A stretch of 64,000 bases of DNA from Gammaproteobacteria bacterium Ga0077536 (GCA_001464935.1 LNEL01000059.1:175084-239083), one strand, 5' to 3'. Shown: positions 17,134-25,551, counted from the first letter of the stretch. Program-made: numbers and translations. Notes: generated from the sequence alone by a model not told the origin.

Positions 17134-17685
17134 ATGTCCCATGACGTCTTCCTGATTCGCCACGGCGCGGCCGCCGCGGCCTGGTCCGAAGCGCTCGACC
17201 CCGGGCTCTCCGACGAAGGGCGCGAACACGCACGTCTGGTCGCCGCGCACTTTGCGTCGCACCCGCCCTGCCCGCTCGTGGCCAGCCCCCTGGCCAGGGC
17301 GCGCGAAACGGCCGAGCCGCTGGCGGCTGTGTGGCGGCGCCCGATGACGCTCGATGAGCGCGTGCGCGAGGTCCCGTCGAGCGTGCCGATGGACGAGCGC
17401 AAGGCGTGGCTGGGGAAGATCATGGCGTCGACCTGGCCTGAGGTCGATGCGAGCCTGCATGCGTGGCGCGATCAGGCCGCGCGCGCCGTGCTCGGGTTCA
17501 GACAGGACACGCTGGTGTTCACGCACTTCATGGTGATCAATGCGCTGGTCGCGCGCGCAACGGATGACCAGCGCCTCGTGTGCTTCGAACCCGATTACGG
17601 ATCGATCACGCAGTTTCGCTGCGACGGTGACGCGCTGTCGCTGGTGTCGCTCGGCCGGGCGCGCAAGACGCTGGTCAATCTTTAG
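17134..17685 (+). CDS. histidine phosphatase-family protein
   Basis: A 183-residue member of the phosphoglycerate mutase/SixA superfamily. The catalytic LIRHG motif opens the protein (His at residue 10), ASPLARARETA supplies the second Arg, and VFTHFMVINAL the second catalytic His. It starts eight bases after the MoaD-like gene, so it belongs to the molybdenum-hydroxylase operon. Whether it dephosphorylates a protein or a small metabolite related to that enzyme is unknown. It is convergent with the bchG-like gene after only 36 bases. Confidence 0.82.
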   Translation: MSHDVFLIRHGAAAAAWSEALDPGLSDEGREHARLVAAHFASHPPCPLVASPLARARETAEPLAAVWRRPMTLDERVREVPSSVPMDERKAWLGKIMASTWPEVDASLHAWRDQAARAVLGFRQDTLVFTHFMVINALVARATDDQRLVCFEPDYGSITQFRCDGDALSLVSLGRARKTLVNL

Positions 17686-17721
17686 CGCTGCGCTGCGCAG
17701 CCCGGATGCAGCGAAGCGTCC

Positions 17722-18615
17722 TCAGGCGAGATCGCGCACCGCGATCGCCGCGGCCATCATGCCGGACACGTACAGCGGCACCCCGAAGCCGCTGTACCAC
17801 AGCGCGCGTTCGACCGGTGTGCTGATGAAGCGCAGCATCATCCAGCCCTGCAGCGCGAGCAGAGCGGCGACGATCGCGGCCTGCAGCGGGCGCTCCCAGT
17901 GGAGCAGCAGCGCAATCACCACGACTTGCGGCAGGGCCATGATCGCGCTCGCCGCACGAGCCGCACCGTCGGCGCCGAGCTGGACGGGCAGTGAGCGGAT
18001 GCCCGTCTGCGCATCACCCTTGATGGCCTTGAAGTCATTGAGCGTCATGATGCCGTGTGCACCGATGCCGTACAGCAGGGCCAGCCACAGCACTTCGATG
18101 CGCGGCAGCGCGCCGCCGATCATCGCCGCCGTGCCCGTGACCCAGGCCAGGCTCTCGTAGGAGAGACCGCAGGCCGCATTGCCCCACCAGCCATTGCGCT
18201 TCAACCGGAACGGCGGCGCACTGTAAGCCCAGGCGAGCACGAGGCCGACGATCGCGGACACGAACACCCAGGTGCCGAGCGCGCTCGCCACGAGCAGCGA
18301 CAACACGGTCCAGATCAGCGCGATATACAGGCCCCAGCGGCCTGGAATGCGGCCGGACGGAATCGGGCGCTGTGGTTCGTTGATGGCGTCGACATCGCGG
18401 TCGTACCAGTCGTTGATCGCCTGGCTCATCGCGCAGACCAGCGGCCCCGCGAGCACCACGCCGAGCAGCACGAGGCTCCAGTTGTCGAGGATAGGCCGGC
18501 CCGAGGACACCACGCCGCAGGCGAAGGCCCACATCGGCGGGAACCAGGTGATGGGCTTCAGCAGTTCGAGCACCGCGGACGGCGCGGGCCAGGTCTGGGT
18601 GGTCGACGTGTTCAT
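17722..18615 (-). CDS. bchG: chlorophyll/bacteriochlorophyll synthase-like UbiA prenyltransferase
   Basis: A 297-residue membrane protein with about eight hydrophobic segments. The Asp-rich site NDWYDRDVDAINEPQRPIPSG and the flanking IPGRWGLYIA are hallmarks of BchG/ChlG, which attach geranylgeranyl or phytyl diphosphate to (bacterio)chlorophyllide. So are KPITWFPPMWAFACG at the N-terminus and IGAHGIMTLNDFKAIKGD with its second Asp motif. The normally conserved CYEGLPWFTG reads SYESLAWVTG here. No bchP, pucC or other photosynthesis gene is nearby. The ATG at 18615 is preferred over a TTG at 18621. The family is firm; true chlorophyll-synthase function is not proven. Confidence 0.82.
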   Translation of the reverse strand: MNTSTTQTWPAPSAVLELLKPITWFPPMWAFACGVVSSGRPILDNWSLVLLGVVLAGPLVCAMSQAINDWYDRDVDAINEPQRPIPSGRIPGRWGLYIALIWTVLSLLVASALGTWVFVSAIVGLVLAWAYSAPPFRLKRNGWWGNAACGLSYESLAWVTGTAAMIGGALPRIEVLWLALLYGIGAHGIMTLNDFKAIKGDAQTGIRSLPVQLGADGAARAASAIMALPQVVVIALLLHWERPLQAAIVAALLALQGWMMLRFISTPVERALWYSGFGVPLYVSGMMAAAIAVRDLA

Positions 18616-18674
18616 GCGCAATCCGGGCTGGGGGACGTCAGATTAGATCGGCCGGCGCACGCGCGTCATCCGGC

Positions 18675-19001
18675 TCAGCCGGCGAGCAGCGGGAAGGTGA
18701 CGTCGATCGCCCACGCGAAGACCACGGCGTTTGCGATGCCGGCCGCCCAACGGTGTCCCGTGCGGCGATACGCCCAGGCGCTGAACAGGCCGTGGACGAT
18801 GAGGAAAAGCACGATCACGGGCACGATGATGAGCAGGAAGAACAGCCTCTCGAAGTCGAGCCCCACCGCGATGCCGAGCGAGGCCAGGAAGGCGAGCTTC
18901 GACGCTGCATACGCGCCGCGACCGGCGCCGGTTCCGCGCGTCAGCCATTCGTCGGCGACGAAGAAGGACAGCGTGCCGACGGCCGTACAGCCGCGTACAG
19001 C
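18675..19001 (-). pseudogene. truncated membrane domain (remnant)
   Basis: The coding-like part begins around GTLSFFVADEWLTRG and runs through three or four membrane segments (LAFLASLGIAVGL, FFLLIIVPVIVLFLIV, ANAVVFAWAIDVTF) to a stop at 18675. This string resembles the C-terminal membrane domain that I recall attached to large alpha/beta-hydrolase-type proteins; no hydrolase domain precedes it. Upstream the frame stays open to 19049, but the sequence turns into the intergenic motif GGGACACCCACT (19003-19014) and there is no good start codon or ribosome site. I infer a gene whose 5' part was lost, with a repeat at the break. Confidence 0.5.
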
Positions 19002-19002
19002 C

Positions 19003-19061
19003 GGGACACCCACTCTCTGTGCGATCGTCGGCCGCGGTACGGCGGCCACTCAGTGGGTGTC
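19003..19061. repeat. GGTGGGTGTCCC-family inverted pair
   Basis: GACACCCACT (19005-19014, within GGGACACCCACT at 19003) and AGTGGGTGTC (19052-19061) form a perfect 10-bp inverted repeat around 37 bases. This is the first of about 20 sites of the same motif in the window, and it lies directly against the broken 5' end of the membrane-domain remnant. Confidence 0.75.
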
Positions 19062-19116
19062 AGTCAAGGTGCCAACGATGAGCGTGCGGTCGACATCATC
19101 GACGGCGACGCTGCGC

Positions 19117-19485
19117 CTACCTGAGCGCGCGCAGTATCTTGCGGACAGTGCCGTAGGCGATCATGCCGCAACCTGCCAGCGTCAGGAGCGAGCCGCCGGC
19201 CAGCCCGACGAGCACCCACCACGATCCCTTCGCACCAGTGGCGCCTGCCACTCCCAGGATGAAACCGACGATCAAGACCAGGATTCCCCTGCTGATGGGG
19301 CCGCCTCTCATCATTTCCAGCACCAGCGCTCCTGAGGCCCCGTGCCGTACCCGTCCGCTCGCCAGATCGTGCTGCTGTCTGGCGGACATCTGGCCCAGGG
19401 TGCCACCCAGCGAGGTCGGAGTGCCCGCGCCGGACCCGTAGCGTTCATCCCGAAAGGCTTTGTTGAAGTCATTCTGGTCGCTCAT
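19117..19485 (-). CDS. small membrane protein
   Basis: A 122-residue protein with a hydrophilic N-terminal half and two C-terminal transmembrane helices (GILVLIVGFILGVAGATGA and WWVLVGLAGGSLLTLAGCG). It has an excellent ribosome site (AGGAGGT five bases before ATG), which fixes the start. No family is recognised. It stands alone between a gene remnant and a cluster of repeats. Confidence 0.68.
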   Translation of the reverse strand: MSDQNDFNKAFRDERYGSGAGTPTSLGGTLGQMSARQQHDLASGRVRHGASGALVLEMMRGGPISRGILVLIVGFILGVAGATGAKGSWWVLVGLAGGSLLTLAGCGMIAYGTVRKILRALR

Positions 19486-19821
19486 GGCACCTCCTCATGA
19501 TTGGAATGGCTCGCCACTGCCGGCGTCGCGCAGGCCTGCAGCAGGCGCTTCGACGTGATAATGCATCGCGTGATCGATGGTCATCCGTGCATGGGCCGAT
19601 CGACTCTGCAGGCGTGGCGCACGCCTGTGCCCGGTCAATCGTAGCGAGCGAACGTCAGCGTGATGAAGCCGGCGCAATGCCCGAAAAGCCGGGAGGAAGA
19701 GGCGGGACACCCACCAGGAAAAGCCGGGAAAAGCCGGGACACCCACCCACTCTCCCGAAGCACAGCCCCCACGCGGCTCGACCAGTGGGTGTCCCCGCGC
19801 TCTATCCCGCCGCGCTCTGTG
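19486..19821. repeat. intergenic region with three GGTGGGTGTCCC-family copies
   Basis: No gene is seen. GGGACACCCACC occurs at 19704-19715 and 19736-19747, and the opposite orientation, AGTGGGTGTCCCC, at 19784-19796. The bases around them repeat AAAAGCCGGGA three times, so this looks like a local duplication of one arm of the element. The promoter for the small membrane protein must lie near 19490-19560. Confidence 0.7.
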
Positions 19822-20757
19822 TCAGAGGCTTGCCAGGAATTCGAACGTGCGATCGAACGCGCCCGGGTCGACTTCGGCGATTGCGGCGTTGAAGTCTGTT
19901 GCGCCGGCGTCGCGCACCCGCGCGAGGCCGGCCCGCAGCACGGCTTCGTCACCGACGATCGCGAGATCCGCAGGACTCACGACACCCTCGCGATCGAGCA
20001 TGGCGCGATAGCTCGGCAGGTCGCCATAGACCGCGAGCGCCTTGCCGATGAGCGCCCGCGCTTCATCCGGCCTGTTCGTCAGCACGATCGGAAAGCCTGC
20101 AATCACGCGCGGCGTTGCGCGCGCGGCTGCGCCGGCGGCCGCCGCCAGTGTCGGAATGATGTGTTCGTTCAGGGTGCGCGGCCCGACCATCCAGGTGATG
20201 GTGCCGGAGGCGAGGCGTCCGGCGAGCTTCAGCATGTGCTCGCCGAGCGCTGCGACGATCAGCGGCACTTCGCCCGCGCCGGCGGCGCCGACCGAGAGCC
20301 CGCGCACGCAATACTGCTCGCCCTCGTAGTGCACGGTCTCCCCGCGCAGCAGCGGAGCCAGCACTTCGAGGTACTCCTTCATGTGGCGCGCGGGCTGCGC
20401 GAACGAGATGCCGAGCGCGTCTTCGATCATGACCTTGTGCGCGAGCCCGATGCCGAGCACGAAGCGGTTGCCGGTGGCCGCCGCCGCCGTCACCGCCTGC
20501 TGCGCGATGGCGGTCGGGTGCCGGGGATACGTCGGCGTCACCGCGGTGCCGACCTCGATCGTGCGTGTCGCGCGCCCGGCGATGGCCATCGTCATGATGG
20601 CGTCGAGCGCGAAGACATTCGCCATCCACACATTTGAAAAGCCGGCTGCTTCCGCGCGTTGCGCGAGCGCGACGACTTCATCGATGGTGATCGTGCGCCC
20701 GATGGCGTTGACGTCGCTGCTCGACGACCGCGCACCGGTCATGATGCCGATTCTCAT
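19822..20757 (-). CDS. LLM-class (luciferase-like) flavin/F420 oxidoreductase
   Basis: A 311-residue TIM-barrel protein of the bacterial luciferase/F420-dependent family. The opening MRIGIMTG, the VGTAVTPTYPRHPTAIAQQA segment and RFVLGIGLAHKVMIEDALG are characteristic, and the C-terminal RAGLARVRDAGATDF closes the barrel. Such enzymes use reduced FMN or F420; the cofactor here cannot be decided. A DNA segment rich in repeats separates it from the neighbours, so it is probably a single-gene unit. Confidence 0.85.
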   Translation of the reverse strand: MRIGIMTGARSSSSDVNAIGRTITIDEVVALAQRAEAAGFSNVWMANVFALDAIMTMAIAGRATRTIEVGTAVTPTYPRHPTAIAQQAVTAAAATGNRFVLGIGLAHKVMIEDALGISFAQPARHMKEYLEVLAPLLRGETVHYEGEQYCVRGLSVGAAGAGEVPLIVAALGEHMLKLAGRLASGTITWMVGPRTLNEHIIPTLAAAAGAAARATPRVIAGFPIVLTNRPDEARALIGKALAVYGDLPSYRAMLDREGVVSPADLAIVGDEAVLRAGLARVRDAGATDFNAAIAEVDPGAFDRTFEFLASL

Positions 20758-21137
20758 GTGCCCTCCTTCTCGCTGGTTTCAGGATCTTTGATGCAAGGCT
20801 CCACAGCCTAGCGCAGAAGCAGCGGAGGTTTGCATCGAACCATGGGCTTGGAGACCAATGTGACGAGACGGACGCCGGTGCCAGGCGTGGGGGGTCCCGG
20901 CTTTTCCGAACGGTGGGTGTCCCCGAACGGCGCCCGAACGGCGCCGCGGTGCTGCGCGGGGCACAAGATCGCGCTGCTTCATGTCGCCTCGATGAGTCCC
21001 TTGGCGCCCTGGCGGGCCTCGCTATCACCGCGCTCCGGCATTGACCGCGGCAGCGAGCACAGCGCCTCAGCGCAGACCGCTCGACTTCCTCGAGCGGCCT
21101 GCGCCGTCTTCGACGCAGCGCGATTGCGAACGCTGGT
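20758..21137. other. intergenic region with one GGTGGGTGTCCC copy
   Basis: No believable gene. GGTGGGTGTCCCC lies at 20912-20924, immediately followed by a tandem CGAACGGCGCC doublet (20925-20946). The promoter for the LLM gene is expected near 20760-20830; no clear elements are visible. Confidence 0.6.
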
Positions 21138-22334
21138 TCAGTCGACGATGGCAGCGAGCACCATTCCCTGCAACACGCCGATGCGCTCGAAATGGTAGCT
21201 GTCCTCCATCAGTCCCGTGGAGAGGAAGGCAAAGGACAGCGCGCGCGCCGGGTCGACCGAGAAGCCCGTCGAGCCAGCGCCGAAACCACCGAACGTCCGC
21301 GGCGAATTCATCGGGCTGAAGAGCCCGGGCAGATTGCCTTCGCCGCGCAGGAAGAAGCCACAGCCGATGCTGGCCGGGTACTCGATCCAGTTGCGCACGC
21401 CGAACCACATATCGAACAGCACGTTGCGCTTGTCGCCGGTCTGGTTGCGCGTACAGAAATCGATCATCGCCGGAGACAGCAGACGATTGCCGTTCAGCTC
21501 GCCGCCGCGCCGGAGCATCTCCGCGAAGCGATGGACATCCTCGGCCGTGGTCATGCAACCGGCACCGGGGATTTCGCAGCCGGGTGTTGCGAGCAAGGTG
21601 CCGATGCCTTCGACCGCCGCGGGCGGCAACAGCGCCGGCAGATCCTTGTAAGACACCCGGACCGGGCACAGGCGCTTCAGCAGATCCGGTCGCGGGCCGA
21701 GACTCGTGTCCTTCATGCCCAGTGGATCGAACACTTCCTCCTTCAGCATCTTGGCGTAGCTGCGACCATTGCCGGCCACTCGCAGGCACAGTGCCGCAAT
21801 AATCGAGTGACCCAGCAGGATGGAGTAATTCACGCGCTCGCCGGGTTGCGACTCGAGTGGCAGAGAGCAGGCGTACTCGACCAGGCGATCTATATTCATC
21901 AGCACCTCGGGCGGCACCGGCGGGATCGCCGACATGACGCCGCTCGTGTGCGTGAGCAGATGGAAAAGATTGACCTTCTCCTTGCCGAGGTTGGCGAACC
22001 CGGGAATCAGTTCAGCGACCGGCGCGTGCAGCTTCAGCAAACCGCGTTCGACCAGGGACAAGGCGAGCACATTGGTGAACTGCTTGGCCACCGACATGGT
22101 GGAGAAGACGGCATCGGCCTTGAGCGGCTTCTTCGTCGCGAGCTCCGCGTAACCCTCGGTCAGATCCAGGACCACTTCGCCATGGCGCGCAACTTTCAGC
22201 CGCACGCCGTGACAGCGACCGGCATCGATATCGGCCTTGATGGCATCGCCCACGCGAGCGAGACGCCTGGCGTCGAATCCAAGTTTGGCGAGCGCGGGGC
22301 GGGGTGCCTTGGCGGCAGTTTTCGTTGCGTTCAC
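21138..22334 (-). CDS. serine hydrolase (class C beta-lactamase/esterase family)
   Basis: A 398-residue serine hydrolase without a signal peptide. The catalytic Ser-x-x-Lys is S81-V-A-K84 in the typical setting FSTMSVAKQFTN; NLFHLLTHTSG and a Tyr motif (NYSILLGHS) follow. The C-terminal segment FGGFGAGSTGFSVDPARAL matches the loop normally holding the H/K-x-G motif, but is Phe/Gly-rich here. Cytosolic location and the weak third motif favour an esterase/EstB-like role over antibiotic hydrolysis. It starts with Met-Asn-Ala and is followed upstream by a repeat-containing gap. Confidence 0.82.
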   Translation of the reverse strand: MNATKTAAKAPRPALAKLGFDARRLARVGDAIKADIDAGRCHGVRLKVARHGEVVLDLTEGYAELATKKPLKADAVFSTMSVAKQFTNVLALSLVERGLLKLHAPVAELIPGFANLGKEKVNLFHLLTHTSGVMSAIPPVPPEVLMNIDRLVEYACSLPLESQPGERVNYSILLGHSIIAALCLRVAGNGRSYAKMLKEEVFDPLGMKDTSLGPRPDLLKRLCPVRVSYKDLPALLPPAAVEGIGTLLATPGCEIPGAGCMTTAEDVHRFAEMLRRGGELNGNRLLSPAMIDFCTRNQTGDKRNVLFDMWFGVRNWIEYPASIGCGFFLRGEGNLPGLFSPMNSPRTFGGFGAGSTGFSVDPARALSFAFLSTGLMEDSYHFERIGVLQGMVLAAIVD

Positions 22335-22498
22335 GGGTGATCCTCCTGAGGGTGCTTGTGATTATTGCTGGTGCGCTTCGATTGTAGCGGTCCGGGGCCG
22401 TGGCGCGGACTTCTCAAAGAAAGATCCGTTTTCGGAACGGCAATGCTTCGAACATTGGCCACGTGGTCAGGGCAGGAGGAATGGGGTGAGAGGAATGG

Positions 22499-22511
22499 GG
22501 TGGGTGTCCCC
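22499..22511. repeat. GGTGGGTGTCCCC motif copy
   Basis: One exact copy in the 265-base gap between the serine hydrolase and the Lgt-like gene. It is followed by GCTGCAGCACAGCG (22524-22537), which also recurs inside the complete element at 51039-51101. Confidence 0.7.
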
Positions 22512-22599
22512 GCTCTGCGCGATGCTGCAGCACAGCGCTCGACGCGATCGGTGAGAGGCCCGCATTGCAAAGGGCACCGCCCCGCGGCGCGCATGAGGC

Positions 22600-23283
22600 T
22601 CAGGGCCGCCGAGCCTCGGTGCGTCTCACGGCAAGCCACCACGCGAGCGCAAGCCCAACGGCGAGCAGCGCGAAGCCCTGTTGATGCGACAGACCGAAGA
22701 AGCGCTCGGCCCGACCGTCCCCGCGCAGCGGGTCGAGGACCACGCGCAGCGTGCCGTAGAGCACCAGATACCATCTGAGCGCACTGCCCCGCGCCCACTC
22801 GCCCGCGTCGACTCGGGCCAGTGCCGCGCGGCAGCTGAAGGCGATCAGCACGAGCCCGCAGGCTTCGTAGAGCTGGACCGGGATCCCGTTGCGGCCGTGA
22901 CAGCAGCCCGCGGCATGACAGCCTAGCCGCCCGATGGCGTGCCCGAGCGGTAGCGCCACCGCGAAGTAATCCGCGCCGCGCACGAAGTCGAGACGCCGCC
23001 ACCAGGCAAACAGCACCCCCGCGAGCAGCGCGCCGAGCAGGCCGCCGAAAAAAACGAAACCGACGCCGAAGTCTGCCCAGAGCCGAAGTTCACCGCGCTC
23101 GTAGTGCGCATGGCCAAGCACCACGAACAGTGCTTTGGCACCCGCGATCCCGCTGAACACCAGCCACCAGATTGCCGCCCAGAACTCGTTGTCGGACACG
23201 CCGATGCCGCGCCGATGGTGCCACAGCCACAGCACCGCCACGACGCTGCCCGCCGCAGCAAACTGCCCGAATACGGTCGGCAT
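22600..23283 (-). CDS. Lgt-like (prolipoprotein diacylglyceryl transferase family) membrane protein
   Basis: A 227-residue integral membrane protein with about six hydrophobic segments and the Lgt skeleton: FFGGLLG (residues 78-84), a GR signature (GHAIGRLGCHAAGCCHGR, 114-131), PVQLYEA (135-141) and a YGTLRVVLDPLRGD tail. In true Lgt the GR region reads GRIGNFxNxExxG; here it is rich in Cys/His (C122, C127, C128), a variant seen in Lgt paralogues of unclear role. It is shorter than Lgt (about 260-290). It is the last gene of a four-gene operon with a radical SAM enzyme 13 bases upstream. Confidence 0.75.
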   Translation of the reverse strand: MPTVFGQFAAAGSVVAVLWLWHHRRGIGVSDNEFWAAIWWLVFSGIAGAKALFVVLGHAHYERGELRLWADFGVGFVFFGGLLGALLAGVLFAWWRRLDFVRGADYFAVALPLGHAIGRLGCHAAGCCHGRNGIPVQLYEACGLVLIAFSCRAALARVDAGEWARGSALRWYLVLYGTLRVVLDPLRGDGRAERFFGLSHQQGFALLAVGLALAWWLAVRRTEARRP

Positions 23284-23296
23284 GGCGAACGATATC

Positions 23297-24556
23297 TCAG
23301 GCCGCGCGATAGAACGCGTCGCGCAGGCCCTTGGCGTTCACTGCGCACATCGGTTGCAGACGCCCGTCGATTGCAACGCGGAAGCTGCAGCTCGCGAGCC
23401 GCTCCTGCCCGAGGGGGGTTGCGAGTTCGTCGGCGCTCATGAAGTGGTGACTGACCACGCAGAAGTAATGTCCGCGCCAGGTGCCCGCACGCCGCGCGAG
23501 TCGCCACAGGTAGGGCGCGAATCGGCGCGCGAAGAATACGCCGTGCCGTAGCGCGAGCTGCGTGACCCGCAGCGCAGCACGGACCGCACTGTCGAGACGC
23601 AGCGACACGCCGCCCACCCTCGCCAGCAGCTCGCCCAACAAGGCCATGTCGTGCGCTTCGTCGTCGCGATACAGCGGCACGAGACTCGCGCGATCGCCGC
23701 GACGAACCGCGACGCCCTGCACGAAGCGGCTGCAGCCCGGGTGCCCCAGGTAACCGGTCCCGCGCGCGAGTTCCCGATCGCCCGCCCCGTCCGCGATGCG
23801 CTGCCACAGGTCCTCGACAGACACACCGGCGAGCCCGGTGGCGCTGCGTCCGACCATCGCGATCGGCTGAAAGCTGATCATCTTGAAGGCGTCCGCATTG
23901 GCCAGGAACCAGCGCAGCACCGCAGGGACCTCGGCGAGGTTGTCCTGCGTGACCGTCATCGTCGACGCCGCGTCGAGCCGTCGTCCGGTGCGGCGACGCA
24001 CCGCCCGCACGAGCTCGGCGAACTCTGCGCGCAGCCCCATCAACTCGGCCTCGCTGTGCGCCTGCGCATAGTGGTCGCGGCGGCCGCGCATGGTGCTGTC
24101 GACATGGAAGCAGACTTCGCTCAGTCCGCCCTCCAGCACCAGACGCTCGAGCAGCCCGGGGCGGCGGCGGAAGGTTTCGCCGTGCGTCATCAGCATCGGC
24201 ACCAGGCCGATGCTGCGCGCGTAAGCGATGAGTTCGATCAGCTCTGCATCCTTGCGCAAGGTGATCTCGCCGTCCGTGAGCTGCAGATTGCCGGCAGGCC
24301 CGAGCCATTCGCGCAGCACACGCATCTGCGCCTTCACATCGGACAGCGGCAACGGCGGTGCGGCGTTGGCATCCGGGCCGAGGTAGCAGGCGCGACAGCT
24401 GAAGTCACAGCGCGGCATCGCGCCGATCGTCGCCCCGCAACCGGCGTAGTGACGGCCGAGGAACTGCGTCGGCAGGCGCAGCGCGGGGGGCAGCTCGGAC
24501 CACGCGGCATCCAGCGCCGCGCGCGTTTCGCGGGCTTCCTGTTGCCAGCGCCTCAT
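23297..24556 (-). CDS. radical SAM protein
   Basis: A 419-residue radical S-adenosylmethionine enzyme. The cluster-binding triad C50-x3-C54-x2-C57 (PRCDFSCRACYLG) is canonical. It is followed by a partial TIM barrel (LQLTDGEITL, then ISFQPIAMVG) and a C-terminal region with extra Cys (HPGCSRF; LASCSFRVAIDGRLQPMCAVN) that could hold an auxiliary cluster. The ATG overlaps the stop of the small lipoprotein gene (ATGA at 24553-24556). It sits in one operon with DUF547, a lipoprotein and an Lgt paralogue, so a lipid or peptide modification at the membrane is plausible. No substrate is known. Confidence 0.82.
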   Translation of the reverse strand: MRRWQQEARETRAALDAAWSELPPALRLPTQFLGRHYAGCGATIGAMPRCDFSCRACYLGPDANAAPPLPLSDVKAQMRVLREWLGPAGNLQLTDGEITLRKDAELIELIAYARSIGLVPMLMTHGETFRRRPGLLERLVLEGGLSEVCFHVDSTMRGRRDHYAQAHSEAELMGLRAEFAELVRAVRRRTGRRLDAASTMTVTQDNLAEVPAVLRWFLANADAFKMISFQPIAMVGRSATGLAGVSVEDLWQRIADGAGDRELARGTGYLGHPGCSRFVQGVAVRRGDRASLVPLYRDDEAHDMALLGELLARVGGVSLRLDSAVRAALRVTQLALRHGVFFARRFAPYLWRLARRAGTWRGHYFCVVSHHFMSADELATPLGQERLASCSFRVAIDGRLQPMCAVNAKGLRDAFYRAA

Positions 24557-24720
24557 GGCGCTTCGCGCTGTTCGCAGCTCTGTCTCGCCTCACCGGCGAG
24601 GCCGGCGCAGGCTTCAATTTCCGTCTCGGCCGGCGGCGCCTTGCTCGGCGGCATCACGAAGCAGGCGGTGCCACCGGCGAACACCACCGCCAGCCCGAGC
24701 AGCATCACGAAGTTTTTCAT
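24553..24720 (-). CDS. small lipoprotein
   Basis: A 55-residue protein with a lipoprotein-type signal: MKNFVMLLGLAVVFAGGTAC, Cys at residue 20, then a short Pro/Glu-rich chain with two further Cys (EACAGLAG...QSCEQ). The ribosome site GGAGGA is ideal, six bases before the ATG. The stop overlaps the radical SAM start by four bases. The upstream DUF547 gene ends 15 bases before it. Despite its size the coupling and ribosome site make it a convincing gene. The Cys-containing tail could be a target of the adjacent radical SAM enzyme, but that is speculation. Confidence 0.7.
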   Translation of the reverse strand: MKNFVMLLGLAVVFAGGTACFVMPPSKAPPAETEIEACAGLAGEARQSCEQREAP

Positions 24721-24735
24721 CGCTGTCCTCCGTTG

Positions 24736-25551
24736 TCATTCGTTGAGAGACCAGTCGTAGTCCAGGAACTCGATCGTGAAATTCGCGACTTCCGTCGCCT
24801 GCAAATCGAAGTAGGGTGCGACGAACGCGGCCAGTGGGCCGTCGGTCTCGAAATCGGGCCGGAACCACTTGAAGATCGGCGAGAGGAACATCGTCCCCGC
24901 CGTCTGGTCGACGCGGTTCTTGTCGCGGTCACCGATGAAACGTCGCCCCTGATCGTCGAGCTGCTGGTCGAGATCTGCGCCGCGGTAGGCCTCGGCGCGC
25001 AGCGGCGGACAACTTCGTGCGGCACAGACCAGTGCAAAGTGGACCCGCGGCTCGGCGAACTGCGCGCGCAGCACGCGATGCTCGATGTCGTCGAGTGCGA
25101 TGGACTCGCCGCGCAGGCCTGCCATCGGGATGAACGGCAGGCGAAACGCCGCGCCCGGCAACCAGCCGATGTTGCGGATCGAGCGCAGCGGATAGTGATC
25201 GAGGATCAAGCGCACGGTGAATGCGTTGTAAGCGTTGACCCAGAACGCGATCCGCTCGGCGCGCGACCAGCGTGCATAGTCCTCGGCGCAAGTCCCGGAC
25301 AGCGTGGCCAGGTAGCGATCGAGGGCTGCGGCATCGTCGCGCGCGAAGCCGGCGTAGTCGACCCGCCCGTCAACGACCCGGCGCGCCAGCAGCGCCGACC
25401 ACTCGGCATGCGTCGGGTCGACATCGCTACAGGCATGCGCGGCGCCGGCGGTGCCCAGCCAGACGCACAGATGGAGCAGTGCGGCAGACGCGCGCGGCAG
25501 CCGCACGTGGCGGCGCGGCGCACACTGCTCGGGTTGAATTGTTCCGCTCAT
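24736..25551 (-). CDS. secreted DUF547 protein
   Basis: A 271-residue protein with a signal sequence (about residues 17-41, ending GAAHA before C) and a DUF547 domain. The family core is visible: RIAFWVNAYNAFTVRLILDHYPLRSI, then LDDIEHRVLR...EPRVHFALVCAARSCPPLRAEAY. DUF547 has been compared with papain/transglutaminase-like folds; the conserved AxSCP and HFALxC segments hold the likely catalytic residues. It is the first gene of the operon with the lipoprotein, radical SAM and Lgt-like genes and is probably periplasmic. Confidence 0.82.
   Translation of the reverse strand: MSGTIQPEQCAPRRHVRLPRASAALLHLCVWLGTAGAAHACSDVDPTHAEWSALLARRVVDGRVDYAGFARDDAAALDRYLATLSGTCAEDYARWSRAERIAFWVNAYNAFTVRLILDHYPLRSIRNIGWLPGAAFRLPFIPMAGLRGESIALDDIEHRVLRAQFAEPRVHFALVCAARSCPPLRAEAYRGADLDQQLDDQGRRFIGDRDKNRVDQTAGTMFLSPIFKWFRPDFETDGPLAAFVAPYFDLQATEVANFTIEFLDYDWSLNE

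Noticed and set aside
20925..20946. CGAACGGCGCC tandem doublet
   Set aside because: Only two units, no repeat elsewhere; treated as a local duplication.
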